Source: Actinacidiphila alni (lineage in GTDB: Bacteria; Actinomycetota; Actinomycetes; Streptomycetales; Streptomycetaceae). Taken from it: a stretch of DNA of 64,000 nucleotides. Shown here in pieces: positions 43,662 to 53,753 of this stretch. Every line of letters starts with the position of its first letter. Within the stretch, counting starts at the first letter, position 1. The notes below the pieces were generated by a model. The model saw only the letters and a list, made by a program, of their open reading frames with translations, had not been told where the DNA came from and did no database searches. The stretch is from contig NZ_FONG01000027.1 in assembly GCF_900112845.1 (NCBI RefSeq), forward strand, positions 57,071-121,070, read 5' to 3'. Made by a program: the position numbers and the translations under genes.

Positions 43662-44713
43662 CGGAGAACCTCGTACGCGCATCCACCGGCGGTCCACCGC
43701 CCGTCGCGGGGCCGCCGCGCCGGACTGTCGGCCGGCGCCCGGGCCGCCCCCGCCCCGGCATCGGCGCCCGTCTCAGGGCCGGCCGTTGGTCGTACCTCTA
43801 TCTCATGCCGTTCGTCCTGTTGGTGGGCGCCTTCACGCTGTATCCGATCGGCGCGTCACTGGTGTACACGCTCTTCCAGTGGAACGGCGTGGGCTCGCCG
43901 GACCACTACGTGGGACTCGCGAACTTCCGCCAGGTCGTCCACGACGGCGTCTTCTGGCGATCGTTCGGCCACACCTTCCTTTACGCCGCGGTGGTGGTGC
44001 CGGTCCAGTTGGCTCTCGCGCTGGTCCTCGCCGTGGTGCTGAACAACAAGAGGCTGCGCTTCTCCACCTTCTACCGGTCGGTGTTCTTCCTCCCCGCGGT
44101 GATGTCTCCGGCGATCATCGCGGTGATTTTCCAGCTCCTGCTTAGCAACTTCGGCGACAGCATTAACACCCGGCTCATCAGGGCGCACGTGATCGACCAT
44201 CAGGTCGACTGGCTGGGCGACCCGCACAGTGTGATGTGGGTGGTCATCGGCATAGGCATCTGGAACACCCTCGGCTACAACCTCGTGTACTTCTTGGCCG
44301 GACTCCAGTCTATCCCCGAGGAACTGTACGAGGCGGCGTCGCTGGACGGCGCCGGCGCATGGAGCAAGTTCTGGCACGTCACACTGCCGGGGCTGCGCGA
44401 GGTCGGTCTGATGATCCTCTTCCTCGCCGTCCTCGGCAGCCTCCAGGTCTTCGACCTGGTGCAGGTGCTGACCGGCGGCGGACCGTACTACGCCTCCAGC
44501 GTGGTCAACACCTACATCTACCAGCAGGCCTTCGGCGGCGGGCTGTCCGCGGGCGGCGCCGGGATCACCGTGCAGCCCAATGTGGGCTTCGCGTCGGCCG
44601 CGGCGTTCTTCTACGGGCTGATCCTCATGGTCATCACCGTGGCGCAGGCGCTGCTGCTGCGCCGGGTGCGCGCCAGCAGGAACGCGGCCCGCGGCGTAAG
44701 AGAAGGGGATTGA
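43658..44713 (+). CDS. ABC sugar permease, first subunit
   Basis: 351 residues from GTG 43658. A basic Pro-rich N-terminus precedes six membrane segments. The cytoplasmic EAA loop (EELYEAASLDGAGAWSKFWHVTLPGL) is the docking site for the ATPase. It pairs with the second permease seven bases downstream. No ATPase gene is present, so a shared ATPase (MsiK type) is likely. Confidence 0.93.
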   Translation: MTENLVRASTGGPPPVAGPPRRTVGRRPGRPRPGIGARLRAGRWSYLYLMPFVLLVGAFTLYPIGASLVYTLFQWNGVGSPDHYVGLANFRQVVHDGVFWRSFGHTFLYAAVVVPVQLALALVLAVVLNNKRLRFSTFYRSVFFLPAVMSPAIIAVIFQLLLSNFGDSINTRLIRAHVIDHQVDWLGDPHSVMWVVIGIGIWNTLGYNLVYFLAGLQSIPEELYEAASLDGAGAWSKFWHVTLPGLREVGLMILFLAVLGSLQVFDLVQVLTGGGPYYASSVVNTYIYQQAFGGGLSAGGAGITVQPNVGFASAAAFFYGLILMVITVAQALLLRRVRASRNAARGVREGD

Positions 44714-44720
44714 CTGACCC

Positions 44721-45608
44721 ATGGCCTCCACCACCCCGCCGATCGCCCGGACGCCCCGCACGGTGCCGGCCCGGCAGCGCCGCGGACCCGCCCTCGGCCG
44801 GTCCCTGCCGCACGTGGCGCTGCTGCTGTCCGCGTTCGCATGGATCTATCCGCTGCTGTGGGGTCTGTCCGGCGCGCTGAAGACCGACATGGGCTTCCTC
44901 GACTCCGGCCTCGGCCTGATCCCGCACGAATACCGCTGGCACAACTTCGTCGACGCCTGGAACAGCGCGGGCATCGGCACCTACTTCGTCAACACCGTGC
45001 TCATCACGGTCGCGACGGTCTTCTTCACCCTGCTGTTCTCCTCGGCGGCCGGATACGTGCTCGCCAGGACCGAATTCCCCGGCAGGCGCGCGCTGCTCGC
45101 GGTCATCGCGGTGACCTTCTTCCTGCCACGCGGCTACACCATCATCCCGGTCTACGACCTGGTGAACCACCTCGGTCTGCTCGACTCGATCTGGGCGGTC
45201 GTGCTGGTCCAGGTCGCCAACGCCATGGTGTTCAACACCTTCATGTTCATGGGGTACTTCCGCACCGTCACCAAGGACGTCGAGGAAGCCGCCATGGTCG
45301 ACGGCGCCACCTTCCACCAGCTCTACTTCCGGATCGCACTGCCGCTGGCCCGGCCGATGCTGGCCTCGCTCGGCCTGTTCGTGTTCATCAGCTCCTGGAA
45401 CGACTTCCTGATCCCGCTGGTGTTCACCCTCGGCCGGCCGGAACGGCAGACCATCTCCGTCGGGCTCTACTCCTTCATCGGGCAGACCTCGACCGACTGG
45501 AGCGTGCTGTGCGCCGGCTCGGTGATCTCGCTGCTGCCGATCGTGCTGGTCTTCGCCTTTGCCCAGCGGCATGTCGTCTCCGCCATCGCCGGAGCCGTCA
45601 AGGGCTGA
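44721..45608 (+). CDS. ABC sugar permease, second subunit
   Basis: 295 residues with six membrane segments and the EAA loop VEEAAMVDGATFHQLYFRIALPLARP. The end FAFAQRHVVSAIAGAVKG matches MalG-type permeases. It follows the first permease closely and precedes the lyase gene by 69 bases. Confidence 0.93.
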   Translation: MASTTPPIARTPRTVPARQRRGPALGRSLPHVALLLSAFAWIYPLLWGLSGALKTDMGFLDSGLGLIPHEYRWHNFVDAWNSAGIGTYFVNTVLITVATVFFTLLFSSAAGYVLARTEFPGRRALLAVIAVTFFLPRGYTIIPVYDLVNHLGLLDSIWAVVLVQVANAMVFNTFMFMGYFRTVTKDVEEAAMVDGATFHQLYFRIALPLARPMLASLGLFVFISSWNDFLIPLVFTLGRPERQTISVGLYSFIGQTSTDWSVLCAGSVISLLPIVLVFAFAQRHVVSAIAGAVKG

Positions 45609-45677
45609 CCCCCGTCCGCACGACGACGTCGCCCTCCCGCACCGCGCGCATCCTCGCGCCCGCTCAGAAAGCAGATC

Positions 45678-47603
45678 ATGACCCCTCCGCACGCCGCCCC
45701 GGCGACGCCGCGACCGGTACTCGCCAGGCACTTCGGCCGACCGCTGCCGCTCGGCTGGACCCCCGCTCCCGCTTCCTCGGACCGCGCCGCGTGGGACGTC
45801 GTGCCGCCCGTCACACGAGAACGCATCGTCCGCGCCGCCGCGCGCCACCTCGACGAACCGTGGACGGCTCTTCCCGCCTCACTCTTCGCCCGATTCCGGC
45901 AGGACGGCGACCGCACGGCCTACGAGCGGCCGTACTTCGCCCGTCGCGACCGGCTGGCCTGGGACGTACTCGCCGCCGCGGTGACCGAGCCCGCCTCGGC
46001 AGAGACCGAACCCACGTGGCGCGAGCGGCTGTTCGCCGACATCGTGGACGGACTGTGGCTGCTGTGCGAGGAGTCCACCTGGTGCCTGCCCGCCCACGAC
46101 CCGCGCACGTATACCGAGGACCGCCCGCTCAACGACCCCGAGCGGCCGCAGATCGACCTGTTCGCCGCCGAGACAGCCGCCCTGCTGGTCCTCACCGACG
46201 GCATACTCGCCGACGACCTGGACGCGTACGACCCGATCCTGCGCCGCCGAGTGCACCAGCAGGTCCGAGAGCGGGTGCTGCGGCCGTATCTGGAACGTAC
46301 CGACCTCGGCTGGTACGACGGCAGCACGGTGCCCGCGAACAACTGGAATCCGTGGATCCACTCCAATCTGCTGCTGGCCGCGCTGCGTTGCGCCGAATCG
46401 GACGACGCTCTCGACACCGTGGTGCGCCGGGTGCTGCGCGGCCTGGACCACTTTCTAACAGGTCAGCCCGCCGACGGCGGCTGCGACGAGGGCCTGCGCT
46501 ACTGGTGGCGCGCGGCGGGCAGCCTCTTCGAATGCCTGGAGACCCTGGCGGCCGCCACGGGTGACGACGAGGGCGTTTTCGGGCACCCGCTGCTGCGGGC
46601 CATGGCGCGCTATCCGCTCGTCGCCTCGCTCGGCAACGGCTGGGTGGTCAACTTCGCAGACGGCCCGGCGCGCGGCGGTGGCGGTGCCTGTGGACTGCTG
46701 CACCGCTTCGGCCGTCGGGTCGGTGCGCCGGACGTCATCGCGCACGCCCGTGCGCTGCGCGGCGACGGCGACCCCGCGGTGCCCGCGTACGAGGGCATCG
46801 TCCTGCGCCGCGTGCTGGACGACCTGCTCGACACGGAGTGGGTGCAGGCGCCGCCCGCGGCCTTCGCGCTTCCCGCCCAGACGTGGCTGCCGGATACGGA
46901 AATGCTGATCGCCCGGCACCGGCAGGGCACCACGGACGGCCTGCTGCTCGCCGCCAAGGGCGGCCACAACGACGAGAGCCACAATCACAACGACGTCGGC
47001 TCGTTCATCGTCGGCCTCGATGGACGCCCGCTGGTGGTGGACGCCGGTGTCGGCACGTACCGGAGGGAGACCTTCGACCCCACCGACCGCTACGGCATCT
47101 GGACCATGCGCAGCGGATACCACAACGTGCCCCTGGTCAACGGCGTCGAGCAGGCCGCCGGTTCGCACCACCGCTCCCGCGCGGTGGAGTACATGTCCGG
47201 CGAGGACACCGTCACGCTCGGGCTCGACCTGGCCGGCGCCTACCCGGACGTCGCGGCGCTGCACACCTGGCGGCGCACCTTCCGGCTGGACCGTGCCGCC
47301 GGACGGATCAGTGTGCACGACGCCTGGCAGACGACCGCGCCGCCCGGTGCGCTCGCGCTGCATCTGCTGCTCAGCGGCGACCTGACCCTCATGAACTCCG
47401 GCCGGGCCGTCATCGTCGGCGACGACGCGCGGCTCGAACTGGTCTGGCAGGGGACGGAGTTCGACGCCCACATCGAGCCTGTCGTGATCGACGATCCGCT
47501 TCTCGAACAGGTCTGGGGACCGCTGCTGCACCGCCTGGTGCTGTCCGCCCGGCGCCCCGCCTCCACCGCCGAGCACACGCTCGCGTTCCGGCGCGCCGCA
47601 TAA
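45678..47603 (+). CDS. Heparinase II/III-like polysaccharide lyase
   Basis: 641 residues without a signal peptide. The first 350 residues are a helical toroid (WYDGSTVPANNWNPWIHSNLL). The C-terminal beta domain has HNDESHNHNDVGSFIVGLDGRPLVVDAGVG, characteristic of heparinase II/III and alginate/uronate lyases. The absence of export signals suggests that it acts on oligosaccharides imported by the adjacent ABC transporter. Confidence 0.85.
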   Translation: MTPPHAAPATPRPVLARHFGRPLPLGWTPAPASSDRAAWDVVPPVTRERIVRAAARHLDEPWTALPASLFARFRQDGDRTAYERPYFARRDRLAWDVLAAAVTEPASAETEPTWRERLFADIVDGLWLLCEESTWCLPAHDPRTYTEDRPLNDPERPQIDLFAAETAALLVLTDGILADDLDAYDPILRRRVHQQVRERVLRPYLERTDLGWYDGSTVPANNWNPWIHSNLLLAALRCAESDDALDTVVRRVLRGLDHFLTGQPADGGCDEGLRYWWRAAGSLFECLETLAAATGDDEGVFGHPLLRAMARYPLVASLGNGWVVNFADGPARGGGGACGLLHRFGRRVGAPDVIAHARALRGDGDPAVPAYEGIVLRRVLDDLLDTEWVQAPPAAFALPAQTWLPDTEMLIARHRQGTTDGLLLAAKGGHNDESHNHNDVGSFIVGLDGRPLVVDAGVGTYRRETFDPTDRYGIWTMRSGYHNVPLVNGVEQAAGSHHRSRAVEYMSGEDTVTLGLDLAGAYPDVAALHTWRRTFRLDRAAGRISVHDAWQTTAPPGALALHLLLSGDLTLMNSGRAVIVGDDARLELVWQGTEFDAHIEPVVIDDPLLEQVWGPLLHRLVLSARRPASTAEHTLAFRRAA

Positions 47604-47712
47604 CGCCACCCGGTATCCCGTACCGGAACCCGACCAAGCCCCCACGGACCTCTGAGCCAGGGCTCGGCGAGCCGGCCGAGCCCCCACCCGTCACCCGTAC
47701 GGAAAGGCAGTC

Positions 47713-49953
47713 ATGACCGCACACGACCGGATGTCAGCAGCCGACTCCCACCCCGCCGTCCCGCTCGCCGACGGCGTCAGCCGCCGCGGCCTGCTCACCG
47801 TGGGCGGCGCCACCGCCGCGGCGCTCGCGCTGGGCGGTGTGTTCTCCCCGAAGGCGCGTGCCGCCACACCCGCGTTCTACGCCGGGGCCAACCTCTCCGG
47901 CCTCGAGGTCAACAGCGGTGCCGTCCCCGGCGTCCCGCGCACCGACTACGCGGTGCCCACCACCACGGAACTGGACTATCTGCGCGCGCACGGCATCAAG
48001 GTGGTCCGCCTGCCGTTCAACTGGCAGCGCATGCAGCCCGCGCTCGGCGGCGACCTCGACGCCACCTATCTCGGCTTCGTCACCACGCTCGTCGACCACG
48101 CGGGCAGCCACAGCCAGTCACTCATCCTCGACGTGCACACCTTCGGCTCGTACGGCCCGGACAAGATCGGCAGCAGCGCCGTCACCGTCGCCGACTTCGC
48201 CGACCTGTGGACCCGGCTCGCCACCGTCTTCGCCGGACGCAAGGGCGTCGCGGGCTACGACCTGATGAACGAGCCCAACGCCATGCCGGACGCCACGGTC
48301 TGGCCGACCGCCGCGCAGGCCGCCGTCGACGCGATCCGCGCCGTGGACAAACACACCGCGATCTTCTGCGAGGGCGACCACTGGTCCTCGGCCGCCAGCT
48401 GGCAGGCCGTCAACGGCGCCCTCGCGATCAACGATCCGGGCAAGAACCTCGTCTACTCCGCACACGTCTACTTCGACCGCGACTCCTCCGGCATCCACTT
48501 CGACTGGCCCACCGAAGTCGCCGCGGGCGACGCCCTGCACACCCCGCCCGCGCCGCTCACCACCGACATCGGGGTGCAGCGCATCACCGGCTTCGCCGAC
48601 TGGCTCGTCGCCAACGGGCACTACGGCCACATCGGAGAGGTCGGCACCGCCAATACCGACCCCAACTGGCTGACCACGCTCGACAAGACCCTCGCATTCT
48701 GCCGGACCAAGGGCATCGGCGTCACCTACTGGGCGGCCGGCGCCTGGTTCCGCAACTACCCCATGGGCATAGAACAACAGGCCGACGGTCGCGACACCGT
48801 ACAGATGGCCGTCCTGGAGAAATACACCGGCGCCGCCGCGCCGACGATGCTCTACCTGTCCGGTCCGCAGCGCGGCGCCAAGGGAAAGGCGTCGACCGCC
48901 TTCACCGCCGACTACCGCGGCTACCACACATCCGCACTGACGATCGTCCCCACCGACAACGCCGCGGGCGGCACCTTCAGCCCTGCGTCCCTCACCATGC
49001 CCGCAGGCTTCAACGGCCTGGCCACCTTCACCTACAAGGCCCCGGGCACCGCGACGTACACGATCGGCTGCACCAACAGCTCCGGCCTGAGCGACCCCAC
49101 ACCGCTCGGCTACTCCACCAGAACCGACCCCTACAGCACGCTCGACCCTGCCACCGTCCTCAACGTCCTCGCGACGCAACGCCTCTACAGCCCGTACATC
49201 GGCAACGCGGTAACCCTGCGCCGCGCCTCGGACGGCGCCACCAAGAACTTCGGCTTCACCGCAACCGACGCCATGGACACCGCCGCGATCTCCGCGTGGG
49301 CCGGCACGAGCGCCGTCAACGTCGTCACTCTGTACGACCAGGGCCCCGGCGGCCGACACGCGGGACCGGTCGTCACCTCCAACAAGGAAGGCAGCGGCGG
49401 CACTCAACTGCCCGCCTCCACCGCCGACTACCCCCAACTGGTTCTCGGCGGCCTCAACGACTCACCCGTGCTCCGCTTCGCCGGCAACCGGATGGACGCC
49501 GTCTCACCGATCGACGGTCTCACCGGCTTCACCTGCTTCACCGTCGCCAAACCGACCACCGAGGCGTCGATGAACCGGCTCCTGAGCTGGCACCTCACCC
49601 AGTACCTGCTGATGTCGGGCGGCGCGGCCGGCACCTTCCAGCTCACCGGCGAGACCGACCTCGACATGGGAATCGACCCCAGCGCCTGGCACATCTACGC
49701 CGTGCGCTGGGCAGGTGGCGGCACCCTGTCGACCTATGTCGACGGCGTCCCGATCGCCACCGCCACAGCCCAGACCAGCAAGATCACCTTCCAGTACGAC
49801 AACCATGTCAACATCGGCTACTTCCGCTGGTACCCGAACGTCTACTACGGCGGCGACGTATGGGGCATGTTCCCGTTCTCCGCCGCCCTGTCCGACGCCC
49901 AGATGAGCGGATTCTGGTCCGCGCTGTCGAGTGCCACCGGCATTCCTGTCTGA
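47713..49953 (+). CDS. Secreted GH5-like glycosidase with C-terminal lectin-like domain
   Basis: 746 residues. A Tat signal (SRRGLLTVGG...ARA) precedes a GH5 barrel: LPFNWQRMQP, the acid/base Glu187 in LMNEPN and the nucleophile Glu309 in HIGEVG. A linker/Ig-like part follows (residues 390-470), then an arabinofuranosidase-B-like or LamG-like domain (LDPATVLNVLATQRLYSPY). Exported endo-acting enzyme for a plant-type polysaccharide; the linkage is not predictable. Confidence 0.87.
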   Translation: MTAHDRMSAADSHPAVPLADGVSRRGLLTVGGATAAALALGGVFSPKARAATPAFYAGANLSGLEVNSGAVPGVPRTDYAVPTTTELDYLRAHGIKVVRLPFNWQRMQPALGGDLDATYLGFVTTLVDHAGSHSQSLILDVHTFGSYGPDKIGSSAVTVADFADLWTRLATVFAGRKGVAGYDLMNEPNAMPDATVWPTAAQAAVDAIRAVDKHTAIFCEGDHWSSAASWQAVNGALAINDPGKNLVYSAHVYFDRDSSGIHFDWPTEVAAGDALHTPPAPLTTDIGVQRITGFADWLVANGHYGHIGEVGTANTDPNWLTTLDKTLAFCRTKGIGVTYWAAGAWFRNYPMGIEQQADGRDTVQMAVLEKYTGAAAPTMLYLSGPQRGAKGKASTAFTADYRGYHTSALTIVPTDNAAGGTFSPASLTMPAGFNGLATFTYKAPGTATYTIGCTNSSGLSDPTPLGYSTRTDPYSTLDPATVLNVLATQRLYSPYIGNAVTLRRASDGATKNFGFTATDAMDTAAISAWAGTSAVNVVTLYDQGPGGRHAGPVVTSNKEGSGGTQLPASTADYPQLVLGGLNDSPVLRFAGNRMDAVSPIDGLTGFTCFTVAKPTTEASMNRLLSWHLTQYLLMSGGAAGTFQLTGETDLDMGIDPSAWHIYAVRWAGGGTLSTYVDGVPIATATAQTSKITFQYDNHVNIGYFRWYPNVYYGGDVWGMFPFSAALSDAQMSGFWSALSSATGIPV

Positions 49954-49958
49954 TCGGC

Positions 49959-50019
49959 GCACGGCGCCGTGCCCCGCCCGCACATCCCGGCAGACGGACA
50001 ACGGCACGGCGCCGCACGC
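49959..50019 (+). terminator. Hairpin between the GH5 and dehydrogenase genes
   Basis: CGGCGCCGTGCC at 49962-49973 is repeated inverted as GGCACGGCGCCG at 50003-50014, giving a 12-base stem with a 29-base loop. It may attenuate or terminate transcription after the glycosidase gene. Confidence 0.4.
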
Positions 50020-50054
50020 ACCCATCTCCCTCTCCCGAAAGGCATCATTTCCCG

Positions 50055-51044
50055 ATGGCGCTCCTGCCCCACGCGGTCTTCGCGCTCGACCCCGGGCTGA
50101 TCCCCGAACTGTTCCCGGCCGAGACCCTGGAACGGCTGTGCGCCGGCGTCCGCTGCGACCCGGGTCATGTGCTGCGCGCCCTGGACGACCCCGTCCTGCG
50201 CACCGCGGAGATCCTGATCACCGGGTGGGGCGCGCCCTACCTCGGCGCCGGACTGCTCGGGCGCGCGCCCGGACTCGGCGCGGTGATTCACACGGCGGGA
50301 TCGGTCAAACAGCTCGTCAGCCCACTGTTGCTCGACCAGGGCGTGACCGTCTCCTCGGCAGCTTCCGCCAACGCCAGGCCCACCGCCGAATTCGCGGTCG
50401 CCGCGATGCTGCTCGCCGCGAAGCGCGCCTTCACCGAGGCCCGAGCGCTCGCGGCCGGACTTCCCGCCGCGCAGGATACCCGCGACTCCGGCTGGTACCG
50501 GCTGACGGTCGGGGTCATCGGCGCCTCCCGCGTCGGTCGGCTCGTCATGGAATTGCTGCGGGCCTACGACGTGCGGATACTGGTTTGCGACCCGTACCTC
50601 GATCCGAAGACCGCGGCCGCGCTCGGCGTCACACTCACCGATCTCGACGCGCTGTGCGCCGCAAGCGACGTGGTGAGTGTGCACGCCCCGCAGCTCCCCA
50701 CCACCGCCGGGATGCTGGGGGAGCGGCGGCTCGCACTCATCCGGGACGGCGGCATCATCGTGAACACGGCGAGAGGTTCCCTCATCGACACCGAGGCGCT
50801 GACCCGGCACTGTGCCACGGGACGGCTCGACGCGGTCCTCGACGTCACGGACCCCGAGCCACTGCCGCCCGGACATGCGCTGCTGCACATGCCCAACGTG
50901 CTGGTCACCCCGCATCTGGCCGGGTCCCGCGGCCGCGAACTGCGCAGGCTCGGCGAATTCGCCGTCGCCGAGGTCGAGCGGTATCTCGGGGGCGAACCGG
51001 TGGCCGGAGCGGTCACACCCGAGGAATTCGCCCGGAGCGCCTGA
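50055..51044 (+). CDS. D-2-hydroxyacid dehydrogenase family protein
   Basis: 329 residues from ATG 50055 (CGAAAGGCATC upstream). The NAD-binding loop is VGVIGASRVGRLVME. Catalytic Arg lies in NTARGSLIDTEAL, a Glu in DVTDPEPLP and His in TPHLAGSRG. In this locus it may reduce or oxidise a uronate- or aldonate-derived hydroxyacid. Confidence 0.88.
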   Translation: MALLPHAVFALDPGLIPELFPAETLERLCAGVRCDPGHVLRALDDPVLRTAEILITGWGAPYLGAGLLGRAPGLGAVIHTAGSVKQLVSPLLLDQGVTVSSAASANARPTAEFAVAAMLLAAKRAFTEARALAAGLPAAQDTRDSGWYRLTVGVIGASRVGRLVMELLRAYDVRILVCDPYLDPKTAAALGVTLTDLDALCAASDVVSVHAPQLPTTAGMLGERRLALIRDGGIIVNTARGSLIDTEALTRHCATGRLDAVLDVTDPEPLPPGHALLHMPNVLVTPHLAGSRGRELRRLGEFAVAEVERYLGGEPVAGAVTPEEFARSA

Positions 51045-51150
51045 CGCCCCCGCACGTCCGGCGCCCGGACTTCTCGCAAGGACCTTGTGCAGCCGACCTC
51101 CGACAGACCTCCCCCCTACCATCCAGCGCCGCCTTACCGGGAGGATTCCC

Positions 51151-52122
51151 GTGCCGCTCTTCGATCTGCCCCTCGACGACCTGCGCCTCTACCGACCCGC
51201 CCGGGACGAGCCGGACGACTTCGATGCCTTCTGGCAGCGCACCCTGGACGAGGCCCGCGCTCGCGCGCTCCCACCACACTTCGAACCGCACGACGCTGCG
51301 CTGAGCACCGTGACAGTTGAGAACTGCGTCTTCAGCGGCTGGGGCGGCCACCGCATCCGGGCCTGGGTCCTACTGCCGACAACCGCAGGCAAAGGACCGC
51401 ACCCCTGCGTGATCAGCTACCTCGGATACAACAACGGGCGGGGCATGCCGTACGAACACCTCGTGTGGCCGGCCGCCGGCTGGGCTGCGCTGATCATGGA
51501 CACCCGCGGTCAAGGCGCGGTCAACTGCCGTACCGCAGGCGCCACTCCGGATCCGTACGGCGGCACCCATGCCGAAGGCAACGGGTTCGTGACCCGCGGT
51601 CTGCTCGATCCCGAGACGTACTACTACCGGCGTGTGATCACCGATGCTGTCCTCGCTGTCGACACGGCCGCCGCCCACCCGGCGATCGATGCCTCGCGGC
51701 TGGTCGTACGGGGCGAGAGCCAGGGCGGAGGCATCGCCACCGCCGTCGCCGCGCTCTATCCGGGCGTCAGAGCCGCGCTGGTAGACACGCCGTTCCTGTC
51801 CCATTTTCGGAGGGCTGTCATCCTCACCGACCGCAACCCGTACCGTGAGATCGCCGACTTCCTCGCTACCCAACATGGCGCAGAGGACCAGGCCTTCCGC
51901 ACACTGTCCTACGTGGACGGTGTCAACTTCGCTGCGCGTACCGACGTCCCCGTGCTGCATTCCGTCGGCCTTATGGACGCGACCTGCCCGCCCTCCACCG
52001 TCTTCGCCGCGCACAACCACTGGAAAGGGCCCAAACGGATCAAGGTCTACCCGTGGAACGACCACGAGGGAGGCGCCGCCCACCACAGCGAGGTCCAGCT
52101 CCGCTACCTCAAGACGCTCTGA
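51151..52122 (+). CDS. CE7-family acetyl esterase
   Basis: 323 residues from GTG 51151 (GGGAGGA upstream). Family marks are present: FDLPLDDLRLYRP, DTRGQG, nucleophile Ser in RGESQGGG, Asp in GLMDATCPPST and His in YPWNDHEGG. It has no signal peptide, so it deacetylates imported oligosaccharides. It is the last gene of the carbohydrate locus. Confidence 0.9.
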   Translation: MPLFDLPLDDLRLYRPARDEPDDFDAFWQRTLDEARARALPPHFEPHDAALSTVTVENCVFSGWGGHRIRAWVLLPTTAGKGPHPCVISYLGYNNGRGMPYEHLVWPAAGWAALIMDTRGQGAVNCRTAGATPDPYGGTHAEGNGFVTRGLLDPETYYYRRVITDAVLAVDTAAAHPAIDASRLVVRGESQGGGIATAVAALYPGVRAALVDTPFLSHFRRAVILTDRNPYREIADFLATQHGAEDQAFRTLSYVDGVNFAARTDVPVLHSVGLMDATCPPSTVFAAHNHWKGPKRIKVYPWNDHEGGAAHHSEVQLRYLKTL

Positions 52123-52830
52123 ACGAGTTCCGCCCCCCGGATCCCGTCCCCCGCAGGCCTGCTAGACCCCGCACTCCCCGGCCTGAACCATCAAGTCTCC
52201 ACCGTCCTGACCTGGAGGCGGAAGCAATGGCACGTCACGCACACGTGGCACCCCCACCATTGGCGGTTGTCGATCTGACGGGATGACTGCGCGGATTCCC
52301 CGGCGCCGAAGATGCGCCCGGCTGGCGCGCGCCGAGCAGGCGCGGTGGGCCAGGACAGCGTTGGATCGGGTCCGGAACCTGCCCCGGCCAACTCAGGACA
52401 CGCGGATGCGGACATCACCGCCTCGAAGGCTGGCACGTCACCGGCCTGACCGGAGGGAACGGTAAAGGCCCTCCGCGGAGCGTCCGAGCGCGTCATCGTC
52501 GGGTTCCCGGCATTCGCCCCCTTGAGCGCTCCGGCGGCGTGCTGATGGGCCCGGACGCTCAGAGACTCTCTGGGCCACAGCCGCACAGCACATTCGCCCC
52601 CAACAGAATGACGTCACCGACGCGCACTTCCTTCTGCTCGAATTCACTACACGCGAAAGCCGAACCATCGCAGACAGCGATAATTTGCACGCAGTCAAAC
52701 TCGATCGGTTTCAGCGAATGCCGAAACTTTGTTTGCGGGCATGCAGAGGGGTGTAGCAACCTGGCACGCGATGGCACCTACGCCCTGGATTGTGCGTCTC
52801 AAGCTCAACGAAAGTGAATGACCAACGCAG
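52123..52830. other. Gap with lower GC and no clear gene
   Basis: About 700 bases. The part at 52560-52830 is clearly AT-richer than the surroundings. A 72-residue frame on the minus strand (52559-52777, EVRVGDVILLGANVLCGCGPE) looks protein-like but has no recognised family and lacks the usual codon bias. Otherwise I see nothing convincing here. Confidence 0.35.
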
Positions 52831-53547
52831 TCACCTGGAGGTCAGCGAAATTACCGCCGCCTCGATCGCGTCAGCCACCGCGTCGGGGTGAGCGACGGGG
52901 ACGGCATGGGACGAGTCGATCTCCACGACTGTCGAGCCAGCCCGACGCGCCATGAACCGGAGTGCCTCGGTGGGGATCGACACGTCGGAGGTCGACACGA
53001 CTGCCCAGCTCGGCAGGTTAGTCCAGGTGGCGGGCTCGGCGAACGTGCCATCGAGGGTGGCGGGGTCGAACGGGTGCTGCGCCGCCGCCATCACCGCGGC
53101 GTGCGTGGGCTCGACATCGGCGGCGTAGACCTCGGCAAACCGGTCGACAGCAAGGTAGACCTCGTTGCCGCCGGGATATCGACGGACCATCAGATTCTCT
53201 GGGACCAGTTGGGTGCCGGGGAACTTGCCGTTGAGCTCGCCGGAGCTTTCGCCTGCCGCCGGTTGGAACGCGGCCACGAACACGAGCGCGCGAACGGCTT
53301 CAGTGAGTGCGGCCGGTGCCGAGATCACTGACCCAGCGTAGGAGTGTGCGGCGACCACGAGGGGCCCGTCGAGCGTGTCCAGCGCGGCCCGCACGTAGGC
53401 GACATCACCGTCGAACGAACGCATCGGAAGGGCGGGGGCGAAGACCGGGATGCTCTGTTGCGTGAGCCGCGCAATCACGTCGTGCCACACCGATGCGTCG
53501 GTCAGGGCTCCGTGAATGAGGACGGCGGTCGGCAGGGTGTTGGTCAC
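52831..53547 (-). CDS. Alpha/beta hydrolase
   Basis: 238 residues from GTG 53547 with GAGGAG upstream. The nucleophile Ser lies in VVAAHSYAGSVI, the oxyanion segment is LIHGALTDASVW and the His is in DSSHAVPVAHPD. It is similar to small-molecule esterases or haloperoxidase-like hydrolases. The longer open frame upstream lacks coding bias. It lies next to the GlxA-type regulator gene in the same direction and may be its target. Confidence 0.85.
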   Translation of the reverse strand: MTNTLPTAVLIHGALTDASVWHDVIARLTQQSIPVFAPALPMRSFDGDVAYVRAALDTLDGPLVVAAHSYAGSVISAPAALTEAVRALVFVAAFQPAAGESSGELNGKFPGTQLVPENLMVRRYPGGNEVYLAVDRFAEVYAADVEPTHAAVMAAAQHPFDPATLDGTFAEPATWTNLPSWAVVSTSDVSIPTEALRFMARRAGSTVVEIDSSHAVPVAHPDAVADAIEAAVISLTSR

Positions 53548-53753
53548 GGTGGACTCCTCGGTCGTGAATCGGGTCGGATCAGGAAACCGGCCGCTGTGGA
53601 CAGCTGCCAGGACCCGTCCATTCGATTGTTCGACAGCCGTGTGCGGTACGACAGCAACAGGAACGACGCCAATCGATAGAATCCTGCCGCACGGCCTGTG
53701 GAGAGCCAGCGCGGATCGTTCGCTGGTGCGCGGGGTCAGCCCGCGGCGATTGT

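Noticed and set aside
52283..52817. Short plus-strand frames in the gap after the esterase
   Set aside because: Arg-rich or low-bias frames without ribosome sites or family resemblance.
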